Below, in pieces: positions 44,959 through 51,986 of a DNA stretch of 64,000 nucleotides; position 1 is the stretch's first letter; every line of letters starts with the position of its first letter. The translations under genes were made by a program, and so were the position numbers. This DNA comes from Shewanella algae. GTDB taxonomy: Bacteria; Pseudomonadota; Gammaproteobacteria; Enterobacterales; Shewanellaceae. Location of the stretch: NCBI RefSeq assembly GCF_009183365.2, contig NZ_CP068230.1:3377001-3441000 (forward strand), read 5' to 3'. The notes under the pieces are model-generated. The model was not told where the DNA came from. It searched no databases and was given only the letters and a program-made list of their open reading frames with translations.

Positions 44959-45264
44959 TCAGAAACGACGTTTGCCACTGACAAATTGGGCCAACATGAC
45001 CCAGTCAGCCATCAAGCTGTAGACTGGGTATTGAAAGGTCGCCGGCTTATTGTGTTCAAAACCAAAGTGACCAATCCAGGCAAAGCCATAACCCACCACA
45101 GGCAGAGCCAAGAGCCATACAAATTGTCCACTAAGCAGGCTGAATAACAGAATAAGTAATACCAGGGTCGAACCTAGATAATGCAAACCTCGGCATACGG
45201 GATCGGAATGCTGAGATAGATAGAAAGGATAAAACTCAGCAAAACTCTTGTACTTTTGCTCCAC
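44959..45264 (-). CDS. Mpo1-like (DUF962) membrane protein
   Basis: 101 residues, two to three membrane segments. Has HYLGSTLVLL and WIGHFGFEHNKPATFQYPVYSLMADW, the signature of the DUF962/YGL010w family. The yeast member Mpo1 is an iron dioxygenase of fatty acid alpha-oxidation; whether bacterial members do this is not established here. Start GTG with GGAG. 12 nt downstream of the GNAT gene, so likely co-transcribed. Confidence 0.82.
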   Translation of the reverse strand: MEQKYKSFAEFYPFYLSQHSDPVCRGLHYLGSTLVLLILLFSLLSGQFVWLLALPVVGYGFAWIGHFGFEHNKPATFQYPVYSLMADWVMLAQFVSGKRRF

Positions 45265-45276
45265 TCTTAACTCCTG

Positions 45277-45927
45277 TTATTGGTAGACGTCATCATCGGT
45301 ATGACTGTGGTAAAAGAGCAACTCTCCGGTTAACTGCCCTATATTGAGCTCAACCACGGGTACAAAGCCTTGCTCTCGGAACAGATGAGAATGGCCATCC
45401 TCAGTCACAAAGACTCCAACCCCTTCCAGCTCCGGCTGCTCATCACACCAACCCAATACCGCCTGGACGAGCAACTTGCCATAACCCTTGCGCTGCTCGG
45501 TTAAAGCTACTGCAATGAACTGTATAATGCCGTATTCAGTAGCCGGCAGGTGCTCCAGAATTGAATTCTCCTTCTGCATCAACTTCTGCGTTGATTGCCA
45601 GCCTGTCCCGAGCAGCATTTTCAAACGCCAATGCCAATAGCGCCCCTCCCCCTGGGGAAGTGATGAGGTCACCACGCAGGCAACCCCAATCAAGCGCTCA
45701 TCGTCGAACAACCCAATAAGAGGCTGCTCCTGTTGCCAAAGCTCATTGAGCTCTTCACGGATCGCAGCTCTGAGCTTTTGTTCATATTCGGCGGCATTGG
45801 CGGCCGGCAAGGTCTGCTGAAAAAACGCATCATCGTGATAGGCGTTATAGAGAATTGATGCGGCCAGGCGCAAATCTTCCGCTGTCAGGTAGACGGCACG
45901 CAGGGAATCGGGAGTCTGGGTTTCCAT
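45277..45927 (-). CDS. GNAT-family N-acetyltransferase
   Basis: 216 residues. The acetyl-CoA-binding motif A is visible as QRKGYGKLLVQAVLGWCD (residues 137-154), preceded by IQFIAVALTE and followed by VFVTEDGHSHLFREQGF, a typical GNAT order. The substrate cannot be predicted. Confidence 0.85.
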   Translation of the reverse strand: METQTPDSLRAVYLTAEDLRLAASILYNAYHDDAFFQQTLPAANAAEYEQKLRAAIREELNELWQQEQPLIGLFDDERLIGVACVVTSSLPQGEGRYWHWRLKMLLGTGWQSTQKLMQKENSILEHLPATEYGIIQFIAVALTEQRKGYGKLLVQAVLGWCDEQPELEGVGVFVTEDGHSHLFREQGFVPVVELNIGQLTGELLFYHSHTDDDVYQ

Positions 45928-46149
45928 TTGTTGTTGTCCTTGTCAGCCAAAAGGGCAATTTCCAATTTAACAATATTGGATCAAAGTGCAATATCTTGAT
46001 CTTGCTTGCCTGGCATTGTCACTTCATCTTTAGGCAGATTGGTATAAGCTAAGGGGAAGGAATAAGGCTTACTATCTGTTTTATTAAGGCTTGTTCCCCC
46101 ATCACTCATCACCTTGGCAATATATGTCGGGATTTCAGGAGGTCAGAAT

Positions 46150-46380
46150 ATGGATACCACCCACACAGACTTGGCCCATTTATTTGAGCAATTGGGACTC
46201 CCCAGCAGCAGCAAGGCGATAGAAGGTTTTATCGGCACACATTCTATCCCCGAGGGAGTCAAACTGGTGGATGCACCATTCTGGAATGAAGCGCAGCGCA
46301 CTTTTTTAACAGAGGCTCTGGCCGAGGACGCCCAATGGTCAGACACCATAGACCATTTGGACGCCCAGCTCAGGAGTTGA
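46150..46380 (+). CDS. DUF2789-family small protein
   Basis: 76 residues with the DUF2789 pattern HLFEQLGLPSSSKAIEGFI and DAPFWNEAQRTFLTEALAEDAQW. Cytoplasmic, function unknown. Start set at the ATG at 46150 after a perfect AGGAGG; the longer frame to 46114 is rejected. Single gene, convergent with the DUF3192 lipoprotein. Confidence 0.85.
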   Translation: MDTTHTDLAHLFEQLGLPSSSKAIEGFIGTHSIPEGVKLVDAPFWNEAQRTFLTEALAEDAQWSDTIDHLDAQLRS

Positions 46381-46402
46381 TTGGGATTGGGATGAGTTTG
46401 AA

Positions 46403-46768
46403 TTACAGCTGCGCGTAGGCCTTATCGCCCCAGCCAATCAGTTGTTGATCGCGAAACACCAAGGGGGTGCACTCATCCTTGGTGGTCTTGCCATCACTGT
46501 GTCTGTGGCGGGTACGGTAAAATAGTACCTGTACTTGCTGATCATTGGAGAGAAAGGCTTCATTAAAGTCGGCCTGCCCCATGAGCTGCTGCACCTGTTG
46601 CTGATCCATCCCCAGAGTCAACTTGGCCAGTTGTTGCTGATTTTGCTGTTGCTGCAGCTGCCAGGACTCCTTTTCATCCCAGTTGGCTTCGTGATCGCCG
46701 ACATTGACCACACAGGCACTAAGCCCTAAGCTTGCAATCCCCATCAGTGGCAGTAATAACTTGTTCAT
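46403..46768 (-). CDS. DUF3192-family lipoprotein
   Basis: 121 residues with a lipobox (IASLGLSAC), hence a lipoprotein. A Gln-rich segment (QLQQQQNQQQ) precedes a SmpA/OmlA-like LTLGMDQQQVQQLMGQADF and a C-terminal FYRTRHRHSDGKTTKDECTPLVF. Matches DUF3192. Start ATG 46768 with AAGGAG. Function unknown, envelope located. Confidence 0.85.
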   Translation of the reverse strand: MNKLLLPLMGIASLGLSACVVNVGDHEANWDEKESWQLQQQQNQQQLAKLTLGMDQQQVQQLMGQADFNEAFLSNDQQVQVLFYRTRHRHSDGKTTKDECTPLVFRDQQLIGWGDKAYAQL

Positions 46769-46934
46769 TGTCACTCCTTGTTATATTTATCAAATGTTGA
46801 CTTTTGTTAAGCAAATGCAGCAAACGCTATGCAACATGCAGGCCAACAAATAAACTGATAAATATCAAAATGATAAAAGCAAACAACTGCTGCACTATGT
46901 AGCTATTCGCGAAAATGTGAGGTTTTTTACCAAG

Positions 46935-47273
46935 ATGTCCACTCCACTGGAACAGGTCATGGCCGCCGCAGCGGCAGTAGCCCAAAGCGGCCATACTCCC
47001 TCTCTGGCACTGATTAAGGCAAGACTCGGCAACAAGTTACCAATGCCACTGCTGGTTGAAGGTCTGCAGCGTTTCAAATCCCTGCCAGAGAGTGAACGGG
47101 AAAAACTGCTTGAAGACGCACCTCAACTGCAAGAAACCGTGCCACAACAAGCTGTCACCACAGTAGAAGTTCTCCAGCAGGAAATCAGCCAGCTACGCCA
47201 GGAACAGCAGCAACTGAAACAAGAATTCGCGGCCTTGCAACAAAGACTCGCCAAGCTTGAGGAACAGCAATAA
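46935..47273 (+). CDS. Coiled-coil hypothetical protein
   Basis: 112 residues. The N-terminal half is helical with SLALIKARLGNKLPMPLLVEGLQRF, reminiscent of KfrA-type or other DNA-binding helical domains. The C-terminal half (residues 70-112) is a strong coiled coil (EISQLRQEQQQLKQEFAALQ). No named family. The TAA overlaps the start of the DUF2310 gene by one base, so the two are probably coupled. Confidence 0.7.
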   Translation: MSTPLEQVMAAAAAVAQSGHTPSLALIKARLGNKLPMPLLVEGLQRFKSLPESEREKLLEDAPQLQETVPQQAVTTVEVLQQEISQLRQEQQQLKQEFAALQQRLAKLEEQQ

Positions 47274-48046
47274 TGTTTGTCTGCGAACTCAGGTTTGAAT
47301 GCTTTGCCAACACCACTATCAGCGCCGCAGAAAAAGCCATCAATACCCTGCTTGAGGCCTGGCGGGCCAACGGTCAGGTATTGGGACGGGAATTTGCGGT
47401 GGCCTTTAGGGACGGGGAGTTCAGAGTCAGGCTGCTGCTACCGGAAGAAACCAGTCTGGCCAACAGGCACAACAGTCCCTGGGCCAAACAGGCGTTGCAG
47501 CAGTTAACCGAGGCCAAACTGCTGGCCCCCAAGGAAAAGCTCATAGGTCAGGATATCAATTCCGAGGTCAGCACCCTGGAGCCCCCAAGCTGGCAGCTAC
47601 TTTATACCAGCTATGTGCATATGTGCTCACCATTGCGCAGCGGCGATAACTTGCTACCCATTCCCCTTTACCGAATTCCCGCGACCTTCAACGGCGATCA
47701 CAAGCGGGTGATCCGTTGGCAAACCGAGTGGCAAGCCTGTGATGAACTGCAGATGGCCGCAGCAACCAAGGCCGAATTTGCCGCCCTCGAGGAGCTTTCC
47801 AGCCCGGACAGCGATCTGTTCCGCCGCGGCTGGGATCTGCGCGGCCGTATCGAATATCTGACCAAAATTCCTACCTATTACTACCTTTACCGGGTCGGGG
47901 GAGAGAGTAAGCAAGCCGAATTGGCCCGTCCCTGTCCCCGCTGCGGCAACCCGGACTGGCGCCAGCCCAGCCCGTTGCTGGATCTGTTTCATTTCCGCTG
48001 TGACAACTGCCGGATAGTCTCCAACCTCTCCTGGGATCATCAATAG
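47273..48046 (+). CDS. DUF2310 zinc-ribbon protein
   Basis: 257 residues. The C-terminal zinc ribbon is CPRCGNPDW...FHFRCDNCRIVSNLSW (residues 220-255). The N-terminus MFVCELRFECFAN with SAAEKAINTLLEAWRANGQVLG fits DUF2310, described as possibly nucleic-acid binding. Convergent with syd. Confidence 0.82.
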   Translation: MFVCELRFECFANTTISAAEKAINTLLEAWRANGQVLGREFAVAFRDGEFRVRLLLPEETSLANRHNSPWAKQALQQLTEAKLLAPKEKLIGQDINSEVSTLEPPSWQLLYTSYVHMCSPLRSGDNLLPIPLYRIPATFNGDHKRVIRWQTEWQACDELQMAAATKAEFAALEELSSPDSDLFRRGWDLRGRIEYLTKIPTYYYLYRVGGESKQAELARPCPRCGNPDWRQPSPLLDLFHFRCDNCRIVSNLSWDHQ

Positions 48047-48087
48047 CAGTGATCATCAATCAATAGTGATTGTGGTAACCCCGACTG

Positions 48088-48729
48088 TCAGCGGCGGGAA
48101 AACAGGTGTTGCCACATGAGCTTCATCCGCGCCCAGAGACCGGGATGGTCGACATCCGCCATGGCCAGCTCCACAGGCTCAACTGCCGGCGCCACTCTGG
48201 GGCGCAGCAAAGCGAAAAACTCTTCCAGACTGTCTGCCAGCTTCTTTGAGGGGAGCTCACCCGGGGTCTCACGCCAGACAGCACCGGTTTCATTATCCAC
48301 GCAGATCATCTCATCACCTTGCCCCAATAGGCCGATAAACCAGGTCGGTGGCTGCTTGAGCTTGCGTTTCATCATCAGGTGCCCAATCAGATTCTGCTGC
48401 AGGAACTCAAAATCATCCTGACTCCAGGGCTGCAGTAGTTCCCCTTCGCCGAAATCGGCTTCAAACAACAGATGCGCGGCAAAAAACTGTCCATAAAACT
48501 CGTCGATATCGGCATGCAGCGGCAACTCCAGCGCATGACTGACATTGGCAAAACTGCCTGGTTGTTCACGGCGAATAGTCTGCCACAGTAGCGGATCTTC
48601 GCCATTCTCCTGCAGCAAACAGGGTGAGGCTTCTCCCCTGGCATAATATCTGGGGCCTTCCCCCAGACTCGACTGGTAACTTTGATGATAACGGCTGAGA
48701 AATTGCTCCAACGCCTGGGCACAAGACAC
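48088..48729 (-). CDS. syd: Syd, SecY-interacting protein
   Basis: 213 residues (E. coli 181), peripheral protein that binds SecY and may check translocon integrity. Conserved: ALEQFLSRYHQSYQ at the N-terminus, LHADIDEFYGQFF, and EGELLQPWSQDDFEFLQQNLIGHLMMK. The C-terminal 30 residues are an extension. Start GTG. Divergent from queF. Synteny with csrB and yqcC matches E. coli. Confidence 0.92.
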   Translation of the reverse strand: MSCAQALEQFLSRYHQSYQSSLGEGPRYYARGEASPCLLQENGEDPLLWQTIRREQPGSFANVSHALELPLHADIDEFYGQFFAAHLLFEADFGEGELLQPWSQDDFEFLQQNLIGHLMMKRKLKQPPTWFIGLLGQGDEMICVDNETGAVWRETPGELPSKKLADSLEEFFALLRPRVAPAVEPVELAMADVDHPGLWARMKLMWQHLFSRR

Positions 48730-48788
48730 TTATCGCACTTCCAAATTCAGGTATAATGGTGGCCTATTTTGACACGGAAACCCGCTTG

Positions 48789-49646
48789 ATGACACAGAAT
48801 CACGACCCTTACCGGAACGCCGAAGCCTTATCTGGCCTGACACTGGGTCAGCAGACAGATTATCAAGAGCATTACGCCCCTGAACTGTTGCAGGGTGTGC
48901 CCCGCAAACTCAACCGTGATGCAATCAACCTGAGTGCGCCTCTGCCGTTTCAGGGGGCCGATATCTGGACCGGCTATGAACTCTCCTGGCTCAATGCCAA
49001 GGGCAAGCCCATGGTGGCCATCGCCGAGTTCCAGCTGGATCTCAACAGTGAGCATTTAATCGAGTCCAAATCCTTCAAGCTCTATCTGAACAGTTTCAAT
49101 CAAACCCGCTTTGACTGTACTGAAGCCGTTGAGCAGACCCTGACCCAAGATCTGAGCCGCTGTGCCAATGGCGAGGTAAAAGTCAGAGTGATTGAGCCCA
49201 AGCACTTCAACAGCCAGAGAGTTGTTGAGCTGCCGGGGCACTGCATTGACGATCTGGATATTGAAGTCAGCGACTATGAGTTCAACCCCAAATGGCTCGA
49301 AGACAGCACAGACGACAAGCAGATAGTCGCCGAGACCTTGAACTCCAACCTGCTTAAGTCCAACTGTTTGATCACCTCACAACCTGATTGGGGCAGCGTG
49401 ATGATCCGCTACCAGGGACCCAAGATAGACAGGGAAAAACTGCTGCGTTATCTGATCTCTTTCCGCCAGCATAACGAGTTCCACGAGCAGTGTGTGGAGC
49501 GGATATTTACCGATCTGAAGCGTTTCTGCCATTGCAGTAAATTGACCGTCTACGCCCGCTACACCCGCAGAGGCGGATTGGACATCAACCCTTTCCGCAG
49601 TGACTTTGAGCACGTGCCGGAAAGCCAACGCCTGGCAAGACAGTAA
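48789..49646 (+). CDS. queF: NADPH-dependent 7-cyano-7-deazaguanine reductase
   Basis: Reduces preQ0 to preQ1 in queuosine synthesis. Two-domain (YqcD-type) QueF of 285 residues. It shows ESKSFKLYLNSFNQTRF in the N-terminal domain, the substrate Cys in LLKSNCLITSQPDWGSVMI, and FHEQCVERIF. I chose the ATG at 48789 (MTQNHDPY); the longer frame to 48756 overlaps the syd promoter region. Confidence 0.96.
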   Translation: MTQNHDPYRNAEALSGLTLGQQTDYQEHYAPELLQGVPRKLNRDAINLSAPLPFQGADIWTGYELSWLNAKGKPMVAIAEFQLDLNSEHLIESKSFKLYLNSFNQTRFDCTEAVEQTLTQDLSRCANGEVKVRVIEPKHFNSQRVVELPGHCIDDLDIEVSDYEFNPKWLEDSTDDKQIVAETLNSNLLKSNCLITSQPDWGSVMIRYQGPKIDREKLLRYLISFRQHNEFHEQCVERIFTDLKRFCHCSKLTVYARYTRRGGLDINPFRSDFEHVPESQRLARQ

Positions 49647-49654
49647 TCGAACAT

Positions 49655-49680
49655 AAAGCGGCTTTAAAGCCGCTTTTTCA
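49655..49680 (+). terminator. Intrinsic terminator of queF, bidirectional
   Basis: The palindrome aaagcggctttaaagccgcttt (49655-49676) is followed by more T on the plus strand. Nine bases past queF and 28 before the pfaE stop, so it may serve both convergent genes. Confidence 0.85.
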
Positions 49681-49707
49681 TTCTTGCCGGTAACCTATTT
49701 CAGAGTG

Positions 49708-50451
49708 CTACTGACCAAGGTGCCAGTGCAGTTGCCAGTTGATGGCTGCAGGCGCCCCCAGCGTCAGGGCCAATCGATAACCCGGCTCTATATGGCCAAG
49801 CCAACTCTGCCATTGGGTGTTTTCCTTAGGCTTTAACAAAAGCCCACGGCGCATCGAAACAATCTCGGCTGGCCGCTCGGCCGAGTAGGCTTCCCCTGAA
49901 CTCAAGTCGAACGCAAACCCATCGAGCGGCTGCGCCAACCCTTTGCCTGTCGCCTTGATATAAGACTCTTTCAAGGCCCAGAGATCGAAAAACGCCTCTC
50001 GCCGCGCGGCATCATCCAGATCTCGTAACTGCTGCAGCTCAAAAGGCGCAAAATAGTGGCGCATCACAGTATCGATAGCCGTGCGCATCCGTAAACGCTC
50101 TATATCGACTCCGAGTTGCAATTCAGGAGAAGGATGTTTCAGCAATGCCAACAGCAGCCAATCACCGCTGTGACTGAGGTTAAAATGCAGCTGAGTCTGT
50201 TGAAACTGCTCATCACAAAGGCACGGCTTACCCTGGGGACCATAATCGAAACACCACTCCCGGGCTGCAAGCGGCGCTTGAGTACTCAGGGTCTTTCTCA
50301 GCAAGGCGCGGCTTGTTATTGCCCGTTGTTGTACCTCTTTATGGCTTATTCGGGCAAACTTTTCCCGCTCGGCCGGAGTCAGGCACAGCGCCAGATCTTT
50401 GATTTTTAAAGGCTCACTCTGGCGTAAGGGATACAAAAAGAGTTGCACGGC
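49708..50451 (-). CDS. pfaE: 4'-phosphopantetheinyl transferase PfaE
   Basis: Sfp-type enzyme that loads phosphopantetheine onto the ACP domains of PfaA. Motifs in order: FNLSHSGDWLLLAL, LGVDIERLRMR (magnesium site), and FFDLWALKESYIKATGKGL. I take the GTG at 50451 as start (247 residues). A longer open frame to 50520 has no ATG and runs through a terminator hairpin. No ATG exists near the N-terminus. Placed next to pfaR-pfaABC as in other EPA producers. Confidence 0.9.
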   Translation of the reverse strand, partial: AVQLFLYPLRQSEPLKIKDLALCLTPAEREKFARISHKEVQQRAITSRALLRKTLSTQAPLAAREWCFDYGPQGKPCLCDEQFQQTQLHFNLSHSGDWLLLALLKHPSPELQLGVDIERLRMRTAIDTVMRHYFAPFELQQLRDLDDAARREAFFDLWALKESYIKATGKGLAQPLDGFAFDLSSGEAYSAERPAEIVSMRRGLLLKPKENTQWQSWLGHIEPGYRLALTLGAPAAINWQLHWHLGQ

Positions 50452-50467
50452 GTTGATGGGAGGCTCC

Positions 50468-50516
50468 AAAAAACCAAGGGGGAGTAGGCTATTTTGCCTT
50501 GGCCTCCCCCTCGGTC
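50468..50516 (-). terminator. Terminator of the small lipoprotein gene
   Basis: Minus strand: CCGAGGGGGAG and CTACTCCCCCTTGG form a long, nearly perfect stem, followed by TTTTTT. Lies directly after the stop at 50524. Confidence 0.7.
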
Positions 50517-50523
50517 TCAAGTG

Positions 50524-50808
50524 CTAATCATTCATGTTTTGCTGATTCATTTTATCGACATAGGCTCTCGCCTCTTCCCGCTCTCTTTCCCGCTGCTGGG
50601 CGGTTGTACAGCGGCGGTTGGGAATATTGCTGCCGGTAACCCTAACCCGGTCGCAGCGGTATCCCTGTTCATCGAGTCTTTGTTGGCGGGCCGCGTCCTC
50701 AGGCGACAACTCGGCGGTCGTTGCACTGGTACCACTGCAACCGGCGCCGAGTACAGTAAACAAGGCAGCACTCGCCATTCCCAGTAGATTATTTTTTGTT
50801 AAATACAC
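50524..50808 (-). CDS. Small lipoprotein, unknown function
   Basis: 94 residues. The signal sequence ends in the lipobox LGAGC, so a membrane lipoprotein. The mature part is charged (QQREREREEARAY) with two Cys residues and a VRVTGSNIPNRRC segment resembling the VTGSRI stretch seen at the plug entry of many TonB-dependent receptors. No named family recognised. Has its own terminator; divergent from pfaR. Confidence 0.7.
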   Translation of the reverse strand: MYLTKNNLLGMASAALFTVLGAGCSGTSATTAELSPEDAARQQRLDEQGYRCDRVRVTGSNIPNRRCTTAQQREREREEARAYVDKMNQQNMND

Positions 50809-51200
50809 CTGACACTCTCCATTTCTGTTGCTGATTCCTATTCATCCAGTTGCCCTAAAGGCAGATACCCAGGTTGTAACATAAGCTGCAACATAAGCTG
50901 CAACAGACCACAGGGGATTAGGGATAAATAGGTATCAGATATCCATTTTTACAGCACAAAAAACCAAAACAACCAATTTATATCAATTTAAAAACAAGTT
51001 AACAACAAGCGAAGTTAGCGAACAAAAGTCTTTAAAACAAAAGCAGGATTTTCAGTCCCAGATGATTGTATCGAGCGGCAGGCACTGGTAATCTGCTTCA
51101 CCTGTTACTGAAATAACAGCCTGACGCTCAGTATTGTGGAAGTTTGCAACCATGGCAGACAGGCGAGAAAGGAAGCCCAAGGGCCCAGTCCCAGCTGATT
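50809..51200. promoter_or_regulatory. Divergent control region of pfaR
   Basis: AT-rich from 50940 to 51040 with A-tracts (aaaaaaccaaaacaacc, tttaaaaacaagtt), which suggests bent DNA or nucleoid-protein binding. At 50875-50904 a 12-bp motif (caacataagctg) is tandemly repeated. I cannot fix -35/-10 boxes. No gene seen. Confidence 0.4.
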
Positions 51201-51986
51201 ATGAAGCAAACTCAAACCGGAAAACGGCGTCATCGTAATGCCACCACCACCCCGGAAATGCGCCGCTTTATCCAGGAGTCGGAGCTCAATGTCAGCCAAC
51301 TGGCACGGTTACTGAATATCAGTGAAGCAACCGTTCGCAAGTGGCGTAAACGCGAGTCGACCCAGGATCAATCCCACACCCCGCATCATCTGAATACCAC
51401 TCTGAGCGATATTCAGGAGTATGTGGTTGTCGGGCTGCGCTGGCAGCTCAAGATGCCGCTGGACAGGCTGTTGCAAGTCACCCAGGAGTTTATCAATCCC
51501 CATGTTTCGCGCTCCGGGCTGGCCCGCTGTCTGAAACGCCACGGCGCATCCCGGCTCGACAATATCGATGCCGCGCACTCGCTGCCGCCGAAACACTTCA
51601 ATAAGCTGCCGGTCTACAGCGGCAGCAAGATGCAAACCTACACCCTCAACAGCCAAACGCTCGCCGATGCGTTGATGCTGCCCAGTACCGATGAACACAC
51701 TGTGGTTCAGGTCGAAGCCATGAGTATTCCCATTGGCCAACAGACCCATTCGGTACTCATAGGGATGGATCCCGTCAGCGGTTGGGTCTATGTCGACATC
51801 TATCAGGATGACGACACCCACGCCGCCGACCGCTACATAGCCTACGTCCTCAAGCGAGCCCCGTTTGCCCTGCGCCGCTTGCTGGTACGCAACTATCATA
51901 TTTTCCAGTCCAGGTTTCCCGCTGCCGCCAAGGCAGGGCGCAAACCCAGGCCGCAACTTGCAGCCACCAATGGAGATGCTCAATGA
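51201..51986 (+). CDS. pfaR: EPA cluster regulator PfaR
   Basis: 261 residues, 4-base overlap with pfaA. N-terminal helix-turn-helix LNVSQLARLLNISEATVRKW (residues 28-47). Then LSDIQEYVVVGLRWQLKMPLDRLLQV and SRSGLARCLKRHGASRLDN, which resemble the start of IS481-type transposases. The following RNase-H-like stretch (VLIGMDPVSGWVYVDIYQDD) is present, but the catalytic Asp positions appear replaced (VQVEAMSI; LVRNYHIF). PfaR is reported to activate pfa genes; probable DNA-binding activator here. The ATG at 51201 is preferred to the TTG at 51144. Confidence 0.85.
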   Translation: MKQTQTGKRRHRNATTTPEMRRFIQESELNVSQLARLLNISEATVRKWRKRESTQDQSHTPHHLNTTLSDIQEYVVVGLRWQLKMPLDRLLQVTQEFINPHVSRSGLARCLKRHGASRLDNIDAAHSLPPKHFNKLPVYSGSKMQTYTLNSQTLADALMLPSTDEHTVVQVEAMSIPIGQQTHSVLIGMDPVSGWVYVDIYQDDDTHAADRYIAYVLKRAPFALRRLLVRNYHIFQSRFPAAAKAGRKPRPQLAATNGDAQ

